DNA from: Maratus speciosus
Taxonomy: Eukaryota; Arthropoda; Arachnida; Araneae; Salticidae
Assembly (NCBI GenBank): GCA_963932465.1
Contig: OZ010787.1
Span: 19,361,936 to 19,425,935, forward strand
DNA length: 64,000 bases
Direction of reading: 5' to 3'
This document shows, piece by piece, positions 23,572 to 34,700 of this stretch (its first letter is position 1; every line of letters begins with the position of its first letter). Below the pieces are notes generated by a model that did not search any database, had not been told where the DNA came from, and worked only from the letters and a program-made list of their open reading frames with translations. The position numbers were made by a program, and so were the translations under genes.

Positions 23572-24850
23572 TAGAGTGTAAAAAAAATCAGGATTTTTTT
23601 TTTAAAAAAATCAAAAAAATCGGATTTTTTTTATTTAAATCGGATTTTTTTTTTTTTCCCTGTGTTAAAATATTAAACATCTATCAAGAATTAAGCATTT
23701 CAAAAATGAATAACCCTCCAATTACTAACATAATCTATGTTTTTTTTTTTGCTTTAATTAATAAAATTTTAATTATGTAATTATAAAAATTACAGAAAAC
23801 TGCAAATTAAAAATTTCTTTAGTAACATACAAAATTATGTGCATTAATATTTTGTAATAATTATGTAAACCAATGTTAAATACTGCTTATATTTTAAAGT
23901 TATTGATAAATTGCATTTATTTTCAAATTGATGATACAGATTAAATTTTGTAATTATTAAACAATTAACTGTTTAATTAAGAACACAATCTACATTTTTA
24001 AAAAAGTGGTTGAAAAAAGGTGATAAATAATAGTTTGATAAATTCATAAAGCAGCCAGTAATTTTACACATGTTCTAAAGCGTGTGTATATCAAATTGAT
24101 CAAAAATTGTAGCAATGTATACAGCAAACTCACACACAATTTATAAATAGATTACAAAAATTGTATTTTTGAAATTTAAATCAGATTTTTTCCCCACAAC
24201 ATTAAAATATTTGAATAGCTACTAAATATTATAATGCTTGAAGTTATTTAACATTTAGTTAGATGGTTTTAAAATGTGTAATACTTCTTTTTACACAGTT
24301 TAATATTGTTATAATTAACAATAACAAATATTACATTTTTTATAAGTGAATTAGTGATAATTTCCATTACTGATTATAATGCTTTTTCACACTATTTTAA
24401 AAAATCAGAAAATGTGATTTTATCATCTGATTTAAATCAATTGATTAAAATCATTGACACTCTATTGCTATTTTTATTGTATATAAAAGAATGAATAACT
24501 TGATTATTAAAAGGAAATGATGACATTGTAAGTTATATTAGATTTAAATATCATTTTAAAATTAAATGCTTTTTATGTTTGTTAGATAAAAAACCATGCT
24601 TTTTACAAACTTACTGTACTTAAATTTTTCACAATACTCAGGAATTACGCTTCGAAACAATTATTTAAAGCTTTGTTTTGTGTATTCATAAGTCACAATA
24701 CCTGTAGAAACTTTCCAAATTATGTTCATCTTAGATTTGAATACTTTTTTATGCCATTTTAAACATTTAAAAAATTTTTGATTTTAATCAATGATTTTTT
24801 TTTTTTTTAAATCACTTGATTAAAATCATGATTTAAACGTTGACACCCTA
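23572..24850. mobile_element. hAT-like non-autonomous element with 8-bp target duplication
   Basis: The perfect 8-bp duplication CTCCAAAA lies at 23564-23571 and 24851-24858. The ends are TAGAGTGTAAAAAAAATC and TTTAAACGTTGACACCCTA. Internal copies of 'TTTAAATCAATTGATT' (around 24430-24450) include a second end-like sequence CATTGACACTCTA at about 24453-24465, so it may be a composite of two related elements. It is AT-rich and non-coding. The 8-bp duplication points to hAT. Confidence 0.88.
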
Positions 24851-25632
24851 CTCCAAAACATGAAATAATTCTAAAAATCATATAAAAAGCTATAGGAATG
24901 TAGAATAAATTTTATTTAAAAGAGAACAAAATTTAATATATTGGGCTAAAACATTGTAACCAGATTCCTTTAGCTAATGTGGAAAATTCACCATGAAAAA
25001 ATGCATAAAAAACTAATTTAAAAAGTTCAAAAACTGGTTTGGATGTGCATAACTTCACGCATCGCATACAGGTACCTTCTCGCCAAATGTTTTAACTCTG
25101 CATGCAGTGGTCTCTTCAAAAAACATTGTACACATAAACATCTATTTTTATTATGTTTAGTATTTAAAATAATACTAATATTGGAAAGAGAAGAAAGAAG
25201 ACTGTGGGTGAACTTGAGGAACGAGGATGCCGTATGTGGTTCAAATAAAGCAGTATCAATATTAGAAGGTTTGTAACCTCTACCAATAACAATTTCTTTA
25301 AGATAATGAATTTCAGAATTTGAATCAGAGCAAGCGTTTTCTTTATAACAAATTATATTTTGAACATTTATTAATAAGTGACAATTGAAGGGGAGGAGGG
25401 TTTTTGTGTTTATTTTATTTTGTGATTTGCTAAAATAGTTTCCTTTTGGTCCCTTTTTTTTTATAAAATATGTGGTCCCATTTGGTCCCCTTTTTTGGAA
25501 AAAATGGTCCCTTTTTATGACAAAAGTTGAGTAGGAGCCCTGGAATTTGGTATATAATATTGTCAATACTACTGTTTATTAGATAGATAAAAGTATTGAT
25601 AAATTGTAATGAAATTTTAATTTTCATTACAG

Positions 25633-25844
25633 GAAAATGTTCTACTTGCTGTGTGAAGAATTAAATGCTATTAATTTAGAAATTTTAAAGCAAACTTTGC
25701 CAGATGACTGCAGTCAGATAGAAACAGCAGAAGAATGGTTTTATTGGGCTTTACAAAAAAAGATAATTTCTAAAACAAATTTTACCTCCTTGGAGGAATT
25801 GTTTCATAATTATCCGAATTGTTTGGCTATAATAAGAAATTTTG
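25633..25844 (+). CDS. CASP8-like: Exon 2 of the caspase-8/Dredd-like gene: death-effector-like domain
   Basis: The acceptor is TTTTCATTACAG (25621-25632) and the donor is TTTTG|GTATGC after 25844. The first G completes the Trp codon from exon 1 and one base (G) is left over for exon 3. The roughly 70 residues begin KMFYLLCEELNAINLEILKQ and include AEEWFYWALQKKIISKTNF and SLEELFHNYPNCLAIIRNF. The pattern of six amphipathic helices resembles the second death-effector domain of caspase-8: a ‘MLxxISEE’-like first helix, then a long central helix, then a final leucine-rich helix. Such domains recruit FADD-type adaptors in apoptosis or, in insects, IMD signalling. That role is inferred from family knowledge. 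Confidence 0.82.
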
Positions 25845-26032
25845 GTATGCAATTTCTTTCTTGAACTTATTTTAAGATTATTACTTCACAAATTTTTGTC
25901 CTTTTTATGTAATTTATTTTTATTTAGAAAATTATTTTAGAATATTCCTGAAGCAAAATTAGTTATGTGTTTGTGATACTTGGAAACTGATATTGTATAG
26001 GCCAGATCAGGATAATTTTTTAATTATTATTA
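25845..26032. other. Intron 2 start: no gene seen
   Basis: AT-rich sequence between the exon 2 donor and the small MITE. Confidence 0.5.
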
Positions 26033-26266
26033 CAGTAGAAGATCTTTATAATGCATGTCTTGAGATGAGAGGTAGTGCATATTACGAAATAAGTAGCATG
26101 TTGCAAGTAGCAAAACCACTGTAGTCGCTAGTTTTTTCTGGTAGTTTGTAGTGTAGAGCACTGCATTTTCAAAAATGTAATGTAGTGAGTAGTGCTATAC
26201 AAAAAATCAGTAGTTTGTAGCAAACAATGACACTACTTTTAATTGTGTTATAAAGATCTTCTACTG
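26033..26266. mobile_element. Small MITE, TA-flanked
   Basis: The ends CAGTAGAAGATCTTTATAA and TTATAAAGATCTTCTACTG are a near-perfect inverted pair, with TA at 26031-26032 and 26267-26268. The interior contains repeated TAGTTTGTAG/TAGTGTAGAG words. Non-coding, 234 bp. Confidence 0.9.
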
Positions 26267-26268
26267 TA

Positions 26269-27259
26269 TTTACATGCTTATTATTTTAATATACAAATTC
26301 TGTAGTAATTATTTTTATATATATTACCTAAAATTTCTTTTTATCTGTATCGTCATATCTGTCAGTATTATAGGATTCCCCCCTCTTTCTCTCTTTTCCT
26401 GTTATATATAACATGAAACTTCATCTATCCTTTATTGACTTAATAAATAAAACTTGTATTAAAGTCTTATAAAATGCAATTAACTAGATATTACATCCAT
26501 GTTTATCTAAAGAAGAATTATGGATAACTATTAATTTTATTTGTATAATATTGGTTTGCTAATCTAACCTAACAAGGTGTTACTTTGTGAATAACAACCA
26601 TAAAAAAAAAAGAATAGAAACAGTAATTATGTGTAAATCTAGCTGTTTGGTATTTTAAATTTACATGTAATTTCATGCCTTTAGTATGAAGAATTTTTTC
26701 TCTTTATAGTGTTCAGCACTTTAACTTAGTGCTGCTACCATTTTTGACATATCTTATTTGTTCATTAAAAAAATATATTAAGTATGTTTAAGACTATTTG
26801 ATAAAAAAAAAAATATATATATATATATATATAATTATCACTCACTTTTTTTTAGCCTGTCCCAAGATGCAGTTCTTTTGAAATGTATGAAGAGTCAGAT
26901 GATAAAAATGGTATGTCACAGGAAAAAAATTGAGTTAATCATGTGATTAGAGGTAATCAATGGTCCTCTACTATCTGTTAGATTACTGTTTGAATAAACC
27001 TAATACTCAAAGAGATTTTAATTGCTGAAGAAGGCATTTGACAATAAACGTAAATAGAGATTTGGAACTTAACATGTCATTTTGTCAAAATGATGATTGT
27101 GTCACTTACCACCTTTCATCATCTGAACTCTTCATATTATTTTAGTACTATAATGCTCCCATTCTCATGTGTACATATTTTATTATAATAGCAGACAGAT
27201 ACTATTATAAATAAATATTATGTAAATTAATTCTTCAAATCATGTTTTTTTATATTTTT
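26269..27259. other. Intron 2: mostly unremarkable, one candidate mini-exon
   Basis: AT-rich, with an AT microsatellite at about 26811-26833. The only coding-like stretch is 26856-26910 (listed separately). Confidence 0.5.
26856..26910 (+). other. Candidate alternative mini-exon of the caspase gene
   Basis: The 55-base stretch is bounded by CACTTTTTTTTAG and ATG|GTATGT, both good splice consensus. In one frame it reads PVPRCSSFEMYEESDDKN and leaves one G, which matches the phase needed by exon 3. However its 5' phase does not match exon 2: joined to exon 2 it would meet a stop after seven codons. It could be an alternative or poison exon, could belong to another 5' form, or could be chance. 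Confidence 0.3.
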
Positions 27260-28263
27260 AGGGTTCCGTACTTAAAAAGTGAAAACGGAACCATTATAAG
27301 ATCACTCCTGTGTCTGTCCGTCTGTCTGTCACAACCATTTTACTCGTAAACTATGGGACGTGGAAAGTTCAAATTGGGGGAAGTAATAAAGACTATTGAC
27401 CCAAATATTTCCAGAATATTAAACATTTATAAATATATTCAGTAAAAATGTAGAGGAGCTAATTAAGTTACTTGAAAAAAAAAATTTCTTTGTATGTTGT
27501 GTGGGGTATCGTGTGAAAGCTTTCGTAACGCTGAAATCAAAACATATTTCATTTAATTTTAGGTATTATATTTTCAAAGTTATGGTGGAAAATGTAGTGC
27601 AAAAATGTGCTCTCCTCATCTAATTCCGAATCTATTGAAACTAAAATTATGAAAAAATTAGAGGTAGTAGACATTAATTTAAACCTTGCAGGAAAATTAT
27701 AGTGATTACCCTAGGTCACATAGTTTTTGAGAAAATCTTATTTTTTCATTACACTCAAATTTCGATTTACGGGCTTCAGCAAAAGTGTTGAGCAGTGCTA
27801 GAGGTACCTATCGTAGCAGAAATAAAAAAGCATTGATGATCATGAATTTTGGAAAAAATCGTCGATAATTAGCCAAAATATAAACACTTAAAGACACGGA
27901 CGGTTTGGACATACATAATCACAGGGATGGCGTATTCTATGCTCCACCGGCTTTTAAAGCCTAGATAACAAATTTTAAGGATATATTTGTGTAATGCAAT
28001 GCCCGGTAGCAGTATAAAAGCAATAAACGTCAAATTGTTAAAAACACTTATTTAATGAAAATTAATCACATAAATACTATGGTATTCGTGACTAGTTTCC
28101 ATTGAGTGGCTCTCTCAATACTCTACTATGTCTTTAAAGGTTAACTAAAAACCTATATGGAAAACACATATACAGAATAGCTATATTTGCTATTATTTAG
28201 GTTCCATATATCTTTGAACTTTCATGGTATATCCATTTATACTTTTCTAGTAGACAGGGTATA

Positions 28264-29471
28264 CAGGGTGCACAGGAAAGTCCCTTTAACCTGAAAATAC
28301 TTGCAAACAGAGGGAGCTACAGCTATGCAAGTGAGGTAACAGTATAGTAAAGCGACTACGCCTGACTTAATGAAAACGACAGCAGTGCCCCTAGTGGCAA
28401 AATTTGGAATGTAGCCACTGCAAATCGAAAACGAAAAGAGATAGAGCAAAATTTCCAGTTAGAAAGTTTTAAAGCATCAATTAATTAGTAGAATATGACA
28501 TTTGTTTTACATGGATAAGATAAATCTTCGCCTGTTTATCCAAAAATGTTCGAAATCGATGCACTCCATTTTGTGTAAACGTTTGAATGGAATAGCCAGA
28601 AGTATGAAGAAATATGCTTAATTTATGCTGTAAATACGTACTTATCTCAATACATTTTGATAACATCACACACACAAAAAAAAAGACAAACTGTCTCACA
28701 GTGATAAAAAGTTAATATTCAGTACATTCGAAAAGTTTGCCATTGCTCGCGATACACGTTTGTATTCGTGAGAGTATTTCAACATGCACATTTCTCAGCC
28801 TAGAATTGCAAGCCTTTTCAATACGATAACATAGATTTAACACTTTCAAGGGCGGTGGCTAGACAGTCTAGCCACCTAATTTTAATTCCAAAACTGACAA
28901 ATGGCACCCAGAATATTTTAATAAAATTTTGCTTTTGTAATGAAAGTGCAAATTAGCATGTTTTTGTTTTCTGAGAAATTCCTTTGAATATTCTGGTGTC
29001 AGTCAATTATTTCATCAGCTTGTGAACATAATTCTTCTGCTTCTGAAAGGGTTAATCTAAAATTTTAAATGCATTTGTAAATTAAATTTTTACAGACATT
29101 ACAGCACAGTACAACGTCACAATCTGCAATTGTGCGCTGCTACATTTCCAGAATCTGAATAGGCAAAATTGAATCATCGATTTTGGGCATTTTTGGGTAT
29201 GCAGGCGATGATTTATCTTATCCGTGTGAACCAAATGTCGCTTTGTACTAATTAATGGATGCTCTAAAACTTTCTAATTGGAAAATTTGCTCCCCTCTTT
29301 TTGTTTTCGATTTTAAATGGCTATCTTCCAAATTTCTCCACTAGGGGTGCTGCTATCGTTTGCATTAGGTCGGGCGTAGTTGCTTTACTGTACCGTTACC
29401 TCCCTTGTATAGCTGTAGCTCTCTCCGTTCGCAAGTATTTTCAGGTTAAAGGGACTTTCCTTTGCATTCCG
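28264..29471. mobile_element. Foldback MITE nested in the AGGGTTCCGTAC element
   Basis: The left arm starts CAGGGTGCACAGGAAAGTCC and the right arm ends GGACTTTCCTTTGCATTCCG, with TA at 28262-28263 and 29472-29473. The arms are about 250-300 bp: 28264-28545 pairs with about 29190-29471, including the shared TTTCAGGTTAAAGGGACTTTCC. Decayed - strand frames in the core (28481-28699, with FLDKQAKIYLIHVKQM) are unassigned. It is itself invaded at 28841-29051. Confidence 0.85.
28841..29051. mobile_element. piggyBac-like TTAA MITE, third nesting level
   Basis: TTAA flanks both ends (28837-28840 and 29052-29055). The ends are CACTTTCAAGGGCGGTGG and CTTCTGAAAGG, giving a short inverted match (CTTTCA/TGAAAG). 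A perfect hairpin GGTGGCTAGAC-AGTCTAGCCACC lies just inside the left end. 211 bp, non-coding. Confidence 0.72.
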
Positions 29472-29593
29472 TATACTATATAGCTATACCCAACCGTACG
29501 TTGTATAGTTTTTACAAAGTCTTGGTATTCTTTTAGCAACGGTATTTTTTTAATAATATACTTACTAATTCATATATTATTGTACGGAACCCT

Positions 29594-31015
29594 CTGTGCA
29601 TGAGTAATACTCGCACTTGACTGTTTATTTCACATAAAAGTGGGTGTACCTTGTTTAACTTCTGTTACCAGATATATTTTTCTATTCTTGTCAAAAGAGT
29701 GTACCACATGACACAAGAAAAAAGAACAGACCAGTACATAGAAAAAAAAAGTCAGAAATATTAATTTCCTAAGGAAATGTTTAACAAATAAGAATGCATT
29801 CCATTCCCATTGGTTTAACATTAGTGAAGAGAAATTGAGATCTCACTGACCAACTCCCTTAAAAGATAAATGAACACATTAATATTGCATTGAAAATAAT
29901 CTAAAGCTTGTTTAGAAAATTTGTTATGTCTTTTGTCTCACAATTTCTACTATTGGGCCAATGACTAGGAATTTAGAAATTATCTGCTAGGCAATGATAA
30001 GACAGTAAATTTTTTAGAATATCAATACAGGATGCCATTGGTATCTGAACCAAATTTTCTAAAATCTCAATAAGTCATTTAAATATGTCATCACACATTC
30101 TTGATCTTTTTTTTTTTGTACACACTAATGTGGTATTAAATTCATAATTTTATCCATCCCAAATCAACCATATAATCTGTCATCTCAGAAAATGGCCATT
30201 GGTCATATATAAATTGATACCACAAGCAAAATATTTTAATTATGCATGGTAAACAGCACACACATTTTTTTTCCACATTACTTGAACTCTCCAAACAATA
30301 ACAAATCGGCCAATAATAAAATATTTATGTATCATACAGTCACAGTTGAGAATATCAGGATTGTTCCATTTACACTGCACAAAACAGAGCTCAATATATA
30401 TATATATTTTTTTCCAATCAGAATTGTTCATTCAAGATTCTAGGGGCTCCCTGTTTGACAAAATGGACTATCCGTTTTCACCTATGCACTGTTTGTTCCA
30501 GAGCTATCATTTGCAAATGATTTTTTTTTCTTTTTTTTACTTAGTGCTTTACAACTTAGACCAAAAAAAGAACAAATATATTTTCATTAGTATCTTATTT
30601 ACTCATTAGCTTAAATTTTATTTTAAAAACAGGACTGCAGTGTTTCTATAGACATTCCATATTTTGCAGAACATTCTAGAAAAATGTTGCAATGCAGGAT
30701 TCTCATTGCTACAGTTCTGTAGAACTCTGAAACAAAATAAAATTATTTTAGATCAAATAATAATGCAGTGCAATTTAATCAGAATTTCAGTGTTGTTTAA
30801 GTAAGGGATAAATAAATAAAATTTGTTTTTGAAAAATGTGGATTCTGTATTTTTCTGACTGTATGTCATGGTTCTCTTTTGTAGATTTTGTATTTTTCAT
30901 TAGACTTTTTGAGTTTTGATTTTATTTGCATTTTCTTCAAGATCTTTAATTTTTTTTTTTTAATGTGTAATCCGCTAATTTTCTTTGATTTATATATTTT
31001 CTTTTCTCATTTCAG
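29594..31015. other. Intron 2, distal part: no gene seen
   Basis: AT-rich, with a short TATA repeat near 30395. No terminal repeats or exon-like frames were found until the pyrimidine-rich acceptor at 30985-31015. Confidence 0.5.
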
Positions 31016-31141
31016 AAAAGCCACAGTCCTATGATATTAGAACCCCTACTGCAGATATTGATTGTGGCATTGCTATAATCTTGAATTTTGAAGTATTTAA
31101 TGTCAAGTATTCAAAACGAGATGGGAGTTATGTGGATGTCC
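31016..31141 (+). CDS. CASP8-like: Exon 3 of the caspase-8/Dredd-like gene: start of the p20 protease domain
   Basis: The acceptor is TTTTCTCATTTCAG and the donor is GATGTCC|GTAAGT after 31141. The opening AA joins the G from exon 2 to give Glu, and a final C goes to exon 4. The peptide KPQSYDIRTPTADIDC is a short linker. GIAIILNFEVFNV is then the first strand of the caspase fold, where family members have a GxxxIINNxxF motif. YSKRDGSYVDV carries the conserved arginine of the S1 pocket region and the 'RxGxxxD' turn. Only a short linker separates the death-effector-like exon from the protease, as in initiator caspases. Confidence 0.93.
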
Positions 31142-31382
31142 GTAAGTTGCATAGTTCAAGCATTCAAAATAGTATTTAGCAGTACAAAGTAGCAGTATCA
31201 GCTATTAAATTATCTATCTACATATTGATACTTTGCATTAATATTATTTTATGAAACCTTAAAGAGATATACAGACATATTGTCTACCACTCAAAGAGTT
31301 AAAAAATGTCTAAAAGAGTGAAAACTCAGCATAAACGCTTTCAGTTACATATTTTGCACTCTCTGCTATTAATTTACAAACC
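31142..31382. other. Start of the 32-kb intron 3
   Basis: Unremarkable AT-rich intron between the exon 3 donor and the first inserted element. It includes the left TSD CAAACC (31377-31382). Confidence 0.5.
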
Positions 31383-32537
31383 CAGACCTGCCAACTGCTA
31401 CGAAAAAATCGTAGTTGCTACGATTTGGACCTATAAACTACGATGCTACGAAAATCGGTCTTAAACTATGATTTTTTGCAAAAAAACACAAAAGCATTTT
31501 TTGTTTCTAGTTGCAATTTTTATCCCGTATCTAGTTGCGATTTTTATCCGCAGCATATTTTTCAGGAGTTCTGTTCCAAAATTTCCTAGTATTCATTTCC
31601 GAAAGTTTCAAAAAATAGGCCATTAGTCCGAAAATTCGGACATTAAAAAATGCTCATGAGGAAAAAAAAAAATTCTGGGCTGCAAAAAAACTCCTTAATA
31701 TAAAATACTCTAATCGTGTTTTTGTGAATATTTATACAGGAATTCCCTTCCTTAGAAACAATGGTGCCATTTTAAGAATTCTGAAGGAGGCTTCTTGAGG
31801 GGCAAGGTTTGAAATAGCGTGCAAAATCGCACGATTTGCGATAAACTATCGCGATCCAAATGACCGTGTAAAAAAAAATTAATTTCGTCAATTGGTCGCA
31901 GAAGAAAATAAATTTCGTTAAAGGATCGTAGTAAAACGTGAATTTTGTCAAAATATCGCAGAAAGAAAATACGAATTTCGTCAAAAGATCAGTAAGATAA
32001 TGCAAATTTCATCGAAAGAGTAGTAAGAAAGCGCAAATTTCACCGAGACATCGCAGAAAGAAAACACTAATTTAGTCAAAGGATCGTGGTAAAAAAGCGT
32101 AAAATTCGTCAAAGGATCGCGTAAAAAATGCGAATTTCGTCAAAAGTTCATGGTAAAAAGTGCAGATTTCAACAAAGAATCGTGATAGGAAAATGTGAAT
32201 CACGATTGTGGGAAAAAATTTTGAATATTCTGAAATGACGGCGGGAAAAAAATTGCGAATTCGTCAAAATTTACTGCACTGGGCTAAAAAATTGGAACCA
32301 GGCTCCTTTTACAAATGGGGGAAAAAAAAAAAACTGCGAAACAAAAATAAACTCTAAAAATAGTATAAAAATTTTCAGAGGAAAAAATTTACTATATTGA
32401 GTTGAAAGACGGAAACCTTATTCCTTTTACGAATGTCAAAAGATGGCTGTGAAACATGAAAAACCAACCAACCAACCTCCAGATTAATTTAATTTTTGTG
32501 TGCTACGATTTCTCATTTTCAAAGGTTGGCAGGTCTG
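31383..32537. mobile_element. CAG...CTG element with minisatellite, copy A
   Basis: The ends CAGACCTGCCAAC and GTTGGCAGGTCTG are a perfect 13-bp inverted pair. The 6-bp duplication CAAACC lies at 31377-31382 and 32538-32543. The left subterminal has repeated CTACGA words (TGCTACGAAAAAATCGTAG) that recur before the right end (TGTGCTACGATTTCTC). The middle (31850-32270) is the TTTCGTCAAAAGATCGC minisatellite. The tail has 'TGGGCTAAAAAATTGGAACC'. Non-coding. It is closely related to 59673-61309. Confidence 0.9.
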
Positions 32538-33507
32538 CAAACCCCAGCCATTACTTATGTAATGGTAAAACATATTTTATTTTAAATATTTATGGAATAT
32601 GCTGTATCGTGTACCAATTAATTTCTGTTAACCCCTTCGGGACAAGCGACCAGTATACATGCTGGCGTTCTTAGCACTTACATCCCGTGCGACCGGTATA
32701 CGAGACAGCGCTGTTGGCACTTGCATCCCGAGTGACTGGTATTCATGTCGTGAGCTCAGAATGTTTTCTTTCAAGAAGTATAACATACAAAAAATGTATT
32801 TTGATCATATTTTAATTTATATTAGGGAAGAACACATTTCCTTCTAACTAGGAAAGCAAGTGGAATCAATTAATATTTTTTTCATCCATGTGAATTTAGT
32901 TTTTCAAAAAATTACTGTAATGAAAAGAAAATGTGTTTATTTCATAATCAATTTATGTTTCTGATTGATGTTTCTGAAACGTGATCTCTTTTCGATCATA
33001 AATCTTTTATGTTTCTAATAAAACTTTATTTTTTATTTATCCCAAAATTTTCTGCAGTACTTGGAAGGGAGTAAGTGTGGGTCAGTTGATGAACTGTAAA
33101 CATATGATATATTATGCATAACTTGCATGTCTGACAAAGACTCTCAATTAATGTGTGTTTTCTATTACTTTTTTTAACTTTTATCTCGATTGGAAATAGT
33201 TAATTTGTAGGTCGACGGGTATGTATTTTCTGTTAGTTTTTTTTTTTAAATCTCGGTTTGAAGTTGTTTATTTGTATGGCTATCGTTGTGATTACTGGAC
33301 TCTGGGATTTGTTCTTTGAGAATGAAATTGTGACTCCATTTTATACTTTTATTTTGTTGCGGCAAATTCAGTTGAGCAGTAAAAAAAAAAAAGAAAAGAA
33401 ATATAGGCAAAAAAATCACATTGTGGGTTGCTTTGATTTCATTTTTTAATTTTACCTTAAATAATTTTATGTATCATTTCAAATTAATTAATTTATTTAA
33501 CTAGTTA
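32538..33507. other. Intron 3: short tandem repeat and spacer
   Basis: TTAACCCCTTCGGGAC at about 32628-32643 looks like a piggyBac-type MITE end, but no partner end was found. It is followed by a 43-bp tandem unit repeated about 2.4 times (32646-32747; shared words GCGACC and CACTTRCATCCCG). The rest is plain AT-rich intron. Confidence 0.55.
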
Positions 33508-33740
33508 TACACTGACAGAAAAAAAATCCCAACACCAAGAAAGACTTGTGTTAGATAAACGAAATTTGGTAGGCGTGTTTATACATCTGAAAGATGACAT
33601 CAATTGAAATTTCGTGCTTCGCGCATAAGTGTGGCGCTAGTAGCGCCACTCAGAACTTGCAGATCAGGTTTACTTTAAATGCATGCTGTAAAGATCGTGG
33701 GCATTATTTAGCTGCGAAATGTGACATATTGTGTTGATGT

Positions 33741-34700
33741 TGATGTCATTAAATTAATGACAAGGATTAAATTAGCAGAGTTTAATTAAAAGCACGATGA
33801 AAGCTTACGCTAATAGTCCCGATAAAGTATTAAATAGTTATGAAAAGAAAAGAAACATATGATGGTGAAATAAAAACAAAGTAAGTTTAAAAACAAACTA
33901 ACGTTTATTAACTAAAATATAAAATAGATTTAAATATAGTTCAAACAATAAATCAAATCTTGAAATTCAATAAGCACATTTAAGCTGTCAAATTAAATAT
34001 AAATATATATCCAGAAAACCATTTGACCATAAAAGAAAACTGACCTCACAGCAGTAAAGAAATGAAAATAATTACAGAGTGACCGGTCCTCCTCAAAGTT
34101 CCATGTTGTTCACAAACATCTAACATGCCGATGAATTAAACTGAAATACCGTGAATCATATATCCGTGCCGAAACAACTGCAGGAAAAATACTTCTCTAT
34201 AGATGAAGTTACGTTGTAAATAACCATTAGAAAAAACGTCAAAAGATAGATGCTGGTAACAAGTAGCGAGTAAAACATCTCTGAACTTCATCATAACAAA
34301 AGCCATCTTGAGTCACTCATCAGTGTATTCATTTAAACACAATGTACGCAGAGTCCACCTTTAAAGAGCAGAGTCGAAGTCATATACTATCGAACTCATA
34401 ACAATCAACTTATAAAATGGCCGACAAACGATGAAGCAGAAGTTAAGTAGAAACATCAACTAATTAAAAGCACACAGCACTTCAAGAAAACATCTCCAGC
34501 CATCATATAGCACTATTGAAACTATGAAGACTAACACTGTTAGTAAAGAACGAGACGAAGTGCGTAGACAAACACAGAGATAGTGAAAAAGGGAGAAAAC
34601 GTATTTCAATTTATATCAGCCGGGTGTTCGAATAACGCCTTATTACGCAATGCAAGGAGCAACTGCAGACAGTTCCAGAATGAAATCATCATGACGAAAA
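33741..34700 (-). repeat. Truncated (3') LTR of the coding-poor element
   Basis: It is near-identical to 36409-37400, for example the shared CTAATAGTCCCGATAAAG and CGAATAACGCC. It lacks the ~355 bases that finish the other copy. On the - strand this means the first part of the 3' LTR and the polypurine tract have been deleted. Confidence 0.85.

Larger units (their letters stand above)
21478..25542. mobile_element. Large non-autonomous element with CAGGGCTC ends and an internal minisatellite
   Basis: Inverted ends CAGGGCTCTCACTAG (left) and TGAGTAGGAGCCCTG (right) enclose a 1.5-kb minisatellite array (about 21650-23110). A tail segment with 'TGGGCTAAAA' and 'GATTCCTTT' motifs follows, which is also present in the elements at 31383-32537 and 59673-61309. 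The flanking target duplication is unclear (AAATTG against GAATTT). A hAT-like element (23572-24850) interrupts it. It ends only 90 bases before exon 2 of the caspase gene. Confidence 0.68.
27260..29593. mobile_element. Element with AGGGTTCCGTAC termini
   Basis: The left end AGGGTTCCGTACTTAAAAAG is mirrored by GTACGGAACCCT at the right. The left subterminal region has the CTGTCCGTCTGTCTGTC string (about 27313-27331). From memory, both features mark a repeat family widespread in arthropods. The interior has no intact frame, and 1.2 kb of it is a nested foldback (28264-29471). No clear target duplication was found. Confidence 0.7.

Noticed and set aside
25027..25566. 179-codon - strand open frame just upstream of caspase exon 2
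   Set aside because: It lies over the element tail and its terminal GGTCCC repeats. No recognisable domain, and it overlaps the transposon boundary at 25542.
28237..29483. Similar short frames on opposite strands (28237-28449 and 29301-29483)
   Set aside because: Again the two arms of a foldback element give matching peptides. There is no independent evidence for coding.
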